Shown here: one piece after another, positions 7,036 through 8,729 of the stretch
How positions within the stretch are numbered: position 1 is the stretch's first letter
Layout of the letters: the number at the start of each line of letters is the position of its first letter
DNA from: an uncultured Chromatiaceae bacterium
GTDB taxonomy: Bacteria > Pseudomonadota > Gammaproteobacteria > Enterobacterales > Alteromonadaceae
DNA length: 8,729 bases
NCBI GenBank assembly: GCA_946481195.1
Contig: CAMLNG010000135.1
Location: forward strand, 1-8,729
Reading direction: 5' to 3'
Notes under the pieces: generated by a model
Databases searched by the model: none
What the model was told of the DNA's origin: nothing
What the model saw: the letters and a program-made list of their open reading frames with translations, nothing else
Translations under genes and position numbers: made by a program

Positions 7036-7142
7036 TTGCTGCCGGTATGCGATGGCCGGCTGTGCTGTCGCAGGTAAAAAAATCACGCACAGCTGAAGCT
7101 GTATGCAAATGAATTGTGACAAAGTCAGCACCGGACTGCTGT
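7036..7142. other. Rest of the divergent control region
   Basis: The gene-free gap runs from 6843 to 7215 (373 bases). Outside the three Pho elements, this part holds a small palindrome TGAC-AAA-GTCA (7117-7127), one half of which (minus TTGTCAC) resembles a lone Pho half-site without a phased partner. No other known site is recognised. In the lipoprotein leader, TGCAGT/ACTGCA (6858-6881) can form a weak six-pair hairpin. Confidence 0.45.
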
Positions 7143-7176
7143 CTTTCATAAAAATGTCATAATAAGGCGGGATACT
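7143..7176 (+). promoter_or_regulatory. Proximal Pho box and -10 of phoB
   Basis: CTTTCAT (7143-7149), spacer AAAA, then ATGTCAT (7154-7160) form a Pho box with six of seven matches in each half. GATACT (7171-7176) follows after exactly ten bases, as in the E. coli phoB promoter. The RNA start would be near 7183, about 33 bases before the phoB ATG. This fits the well-known positive autoregulation of phoB. Confidence 0.83.
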
Positions 7177-7215
7177 GAGCGCAGTACCCAAAACCTCGGA
7201 TGATGGTAACAGGCT

Positions 7216-7902
7216 ATGTCGAGACGAATTCTGATAGTGGAAGATGAAGCACCAATTCGCGATATGTTGTGTTTTGTGCTGGAGCAAAATGGATATCAGG
7301 CCAGTACAGCGGCTGATTTTGACAGTGCAATCAATCAGCTGGTGGAACCTTACCCGGATTTAGTGCTGTTGGACTGGATGCTGCCCGGTGGCAGTGGCAT
7401 TCAAATTGCCAAAAAAATGAAACAACATGAACTGACCCGCAGCATTCCGATCATCATGATCACAGCGCGTGGTGAAGAAGAAGACAAAGTGCGGGGCCTC
7501 GAAGTGGGCGCTGATGACTATGTCACCAAACCATTCTCACCGAAAGAGCTGATGGCGCGGATTAAAGCGGTGATCCGCCGCGTCGCACCAACCAGTCTGG
7601 ATGAAGTGATTGAAGTACAGGGCTTAAAACTGGATCCGGTGTCGCACCGTGTGACGGCGGTTGACCAGCCGCTGGATATGGGCCCGACGGAGTTCCGCCT
7701 GCTGCATTTCTTTATGACCCATCCTGAGCGTGTATACAGCCGTGAACAGTTGCTGGACCATGTCTGGGGCACCAATGTGTATGTCGAAGACCGTACTGTA
7801 GACGTGCATATCCGTCGTCTGCGTAAAGCGATTTCGCATGGTGGTCATGACCGCTTAGTGCAAACTGTGCGTGGCTCCGGCTATCGTTTTTCGGTAAAAT
7901 AA
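7216..7902 (+). CDS. phoB: PhoB, phosphate-starvation response regulator
   Basis: PhoB is a cytoplasmic OmpR-family regulator that, once phosphorylated by PhoR, binds Pho boxes and recruits RNA polymerase. The 228 residues align almost position by position with E. coli PhoB (229). The receiver domain (about 3-120) has the acidic pair Glu9/Asp10, phospho-acceptor Asp53 in LLDWMLPGG, Thr83 in ITARGEEED and Lys105 in [12 protein letters not shown]. The winged-helix DNA-binding domain (about 130-226) shows [49 protein letters not shown] and VRGSGYRF. The start [11 protein letters not shown] matches E. coli MARRILVVEDE, although the only purine-rich site (GGTAACAGG) ends two bases before the ATG and is a weak RBS. 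It lies 55 bases before phoR, forming phoBR, and follows its own Pho boxes. Confidence 0.98.
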   Translation: MSRRILIVEDEAPIRDMLCFVLEQNGYQASTAADFDSAINQLVEPYPDLVLLDWMLPGGSGIQIAKKMKQHELTRSIPIIMITARGEEEDKVRGLEVGADDYVTKPFSPKELMARIKAVIRRVAPTSLDEVIEVQGLKLDPVSHRVTAVDQPLDMGPTEFRLLHFFMTHPERVYSREQLLDHVWGTNVYVEDRTVDVHIRRLRKAISHGGHDRLVQTVRGSGYRFSVK

Positions 7903-7915
7903 CCTCAGTCTGCCG

Positions 7916-7940
7916 GACGGCCTGTTGCTGACAGGCCGTC
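7916..7940 (+). other. Ten-pair hairpin between phoB and phoR
   Basis: GACGGCCTGT (7916-7925) and ACAGGCCGTC (7931-7940) pair perfectly around a five-base loop. It starts 13 bases after the phoB stop and ends 17 bases before the phoR ATG. No T-run follows, so it is not a classical terminator. It could stabilise phoB mRNA or lower phoR expression relative to phoB. Confidence 0.65.
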
Positions 7941-7957
7941 GCAACCAAGTAGGTGCT

Positions 7958-8729
7958 ATGCGTTTATTACTGTCCAAACGGGCTATTGTCAGTCGCCTGG
8001 CCGGCTTGTTTTTGCTGGCAGCAGCGCTGGGCTGGCTGTTTGACCTGACCACTGAGTTCCTGTTGTTGCTTGCGCTTGGTATTATTGCCTGGCATTACAA
8101 GCATCTGTTTTTATTGGATAAATGGCTGTGGCGTGACCGCAAGTTGTCACCACCGGCCGGTGATGGCAGCTGGCAGCAGGTTTTTGACGGTATTTATTAT
8201 CGTCAGCGCAAAGCGCGTAAGAAAAACAAGGATTTGCGTGCATTAGTGCGGCGGTTTCGCGACGGCGCTGAAGCTTTGCCGGATGCCATTGTGGTGCTGA
8301 GTTTAGACTGGACTATCGTCTGGTGTAATAAACTGGCCCAGCAGCTAGCCGGTTTGCGCTGGCCGATGGACGAACGCCAGCGTATTGATAACCTCATTCG
8401 TAACCCTGAATTTCAACAATATCTGCAGCAGCAGAATTTCGAGCAAGCCATTGAGCTACCGTCGCCACTAACTGAAGATCTGACGCTGGAATATCGTGTG
8501 CTGCAATATGGTGAAAAACAGTATCTGCTGATCATCCGCGACATTACCCAGCTTAAACAGCTGGAGCAAATCCGCAAAGACTTTGTTGCCAACGTGTCAC
8601 ACGAGCTGCGCACGCCGCTGACGGTATTGCAGGGCTATCTGGAAATGATGGAACCCGAGCACCTGCCGCAACAGGCGATCTGGCAAAAAGCGCACTCGGT
8701 GATGCTGGACCAGACCAAACGGATGGACA
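7958..8729 (+). CDS. phoR: PhoR, phosphate sensor histidine kinase, N-terminal 257 residues
   Basis: PhoR is the inner-membrane kinase/phosphatase that controls PhoB in response to the Pst transporter and PhoU. Two adjacent hydrophobic segments (about 10-28 and 34-52) place it in the membrane with almost no periplasmic loop, as expected of PhoR. A basic stretch (about 82-101) leads into a PAS-like region (about 104-195, starting ALPDAIVVLSLDWTIVWCN). The HisKA segment follows, with phospho-acceptor His215 in FVANVSHELRTPLTVLQGYLE (E. coli His213). The ATP-binding domain lies beyond the window edge; E. coli PhoR has 431 residues, so roughly 40 percent is missing. The ATG has TAGG about four bases upstream, a short spacing. 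It is co-directional with phoB and presumably co-transcribed with it. Confidence 0.97.
   Translation, partial: MRLLLSKRAIVSRLAGLFLLAAALGWLFDLTTEFLLLLALGIIAWHYKHLFLLDKWLWRDRKLSPPAGDGSWQQVFDGIYYRQRKARKKNKDLRALVRRFRDGAEALPDAIVVLSLDWTIVWCNKLAQQLAGLRWPMDERQRIDNLIRNPEFQQYLQQQNFEQAIELPSPLTEDLTLEYRVLQYGEKQYLLIIRDITQLKQLEQIRKDFVANVSHELRTPLTVLQGYLEMMEPEHLPQQAIWQKAHSVMLDQTKRMD

Noticed and set aside
7117..7127. Palindrome TGAC-AAA-GTCA as a further Pho box or other operator
   Set aside because: It is an inverted, not direct, repeat, and no partner half-site is found at the 11-bp phase. It may be chance.
7018..7287. 89-codon minus-strand frame across the phoB promoter
   Set aside because: It overlaps the phoB start and promoter elements, has no family resemblance, and is best explained as a chance frame.
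1..8729. CRISPR arrays, insertion sequences, tRNA or rRNA genes, phage or defence genes
   Set aside because: No regularly spaced repeats, transposase motifs, terminal inverted repeats or tRNA-like folds were seen. The content is ordinary chromosomal genes plus a Pho-linked outer-membrane pair.

Overview
The window looks like one end of an Illumina-assembled contig from a gammaproteobacterium. CorA, PhoB and PhoR all read as close orthologues of the Escherichia coli proteins. The TonB-receptor/beta-helix lipoprotein pair and the general style suggest Alteromonadales (a Rheinheimera/Alishewanella/Shewanella-like genus). That genus guess is inference and only moderately certain. The first 30 bases are not genomic: they are Illumina sequencing-adapter sequence left on the contig end.

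Layout, left to right. (1) Bases 1-30 are adapter. (2) Bases 31-954, minus strand: corA, the Mg2+ transporter, lacking only about its last eight residues because the contig breaks into adapter. (3) Bases 955-1295: non-coding, with the corA ribosome site, a possible corA -10, a small inverted repeat, a doubtful short reading frame, and a clear minus-strand intrinsic terminator. (4) Bases 1296-6842, minus strand: a two-gene transcription unit. Its first gene (4143-6842) encodes an 899-residue lipoprotein made of two tandem copies of a roughly 420-residue beta-helix-type module. Its second gene (1296-4010) encodes a 904-residue TonB-dependent outer-membrane receptor. A strong hairpin lies in the 132-base gap between them. 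(5) Bases 6843-7215: a divergent control region packed with PhoB-binding half-sites. (6) Bases 7216-7902, plus strand: phoB. (7) Bases 7958 to the end, plus strand: phoR, cut off by the window edge just after the phosphorylated-histidine motif.

How the parts fit together. PhoR and PhoB are the phosphate-starvation two-component system. The divergent region carries two arrays, each of four positions spaced exactly 11 bp apart, pointing in opposite directions and away from each other. One faces the lipoprotein-receptor unit and the other faces phoB. A third, compact Pho box sits right before phoB. The simplest reading is that PhoB activates its own operon and also activates an outer-membrane lipoprotein/TonB-receptor pair when phosphate is scarce. 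The pair is therefore a candidate phosphate-stress uptake system for an unidentified, probably phosphorus-containing or P-linked ligand. The regulatory link is visible in the DNA; the ligand is not.
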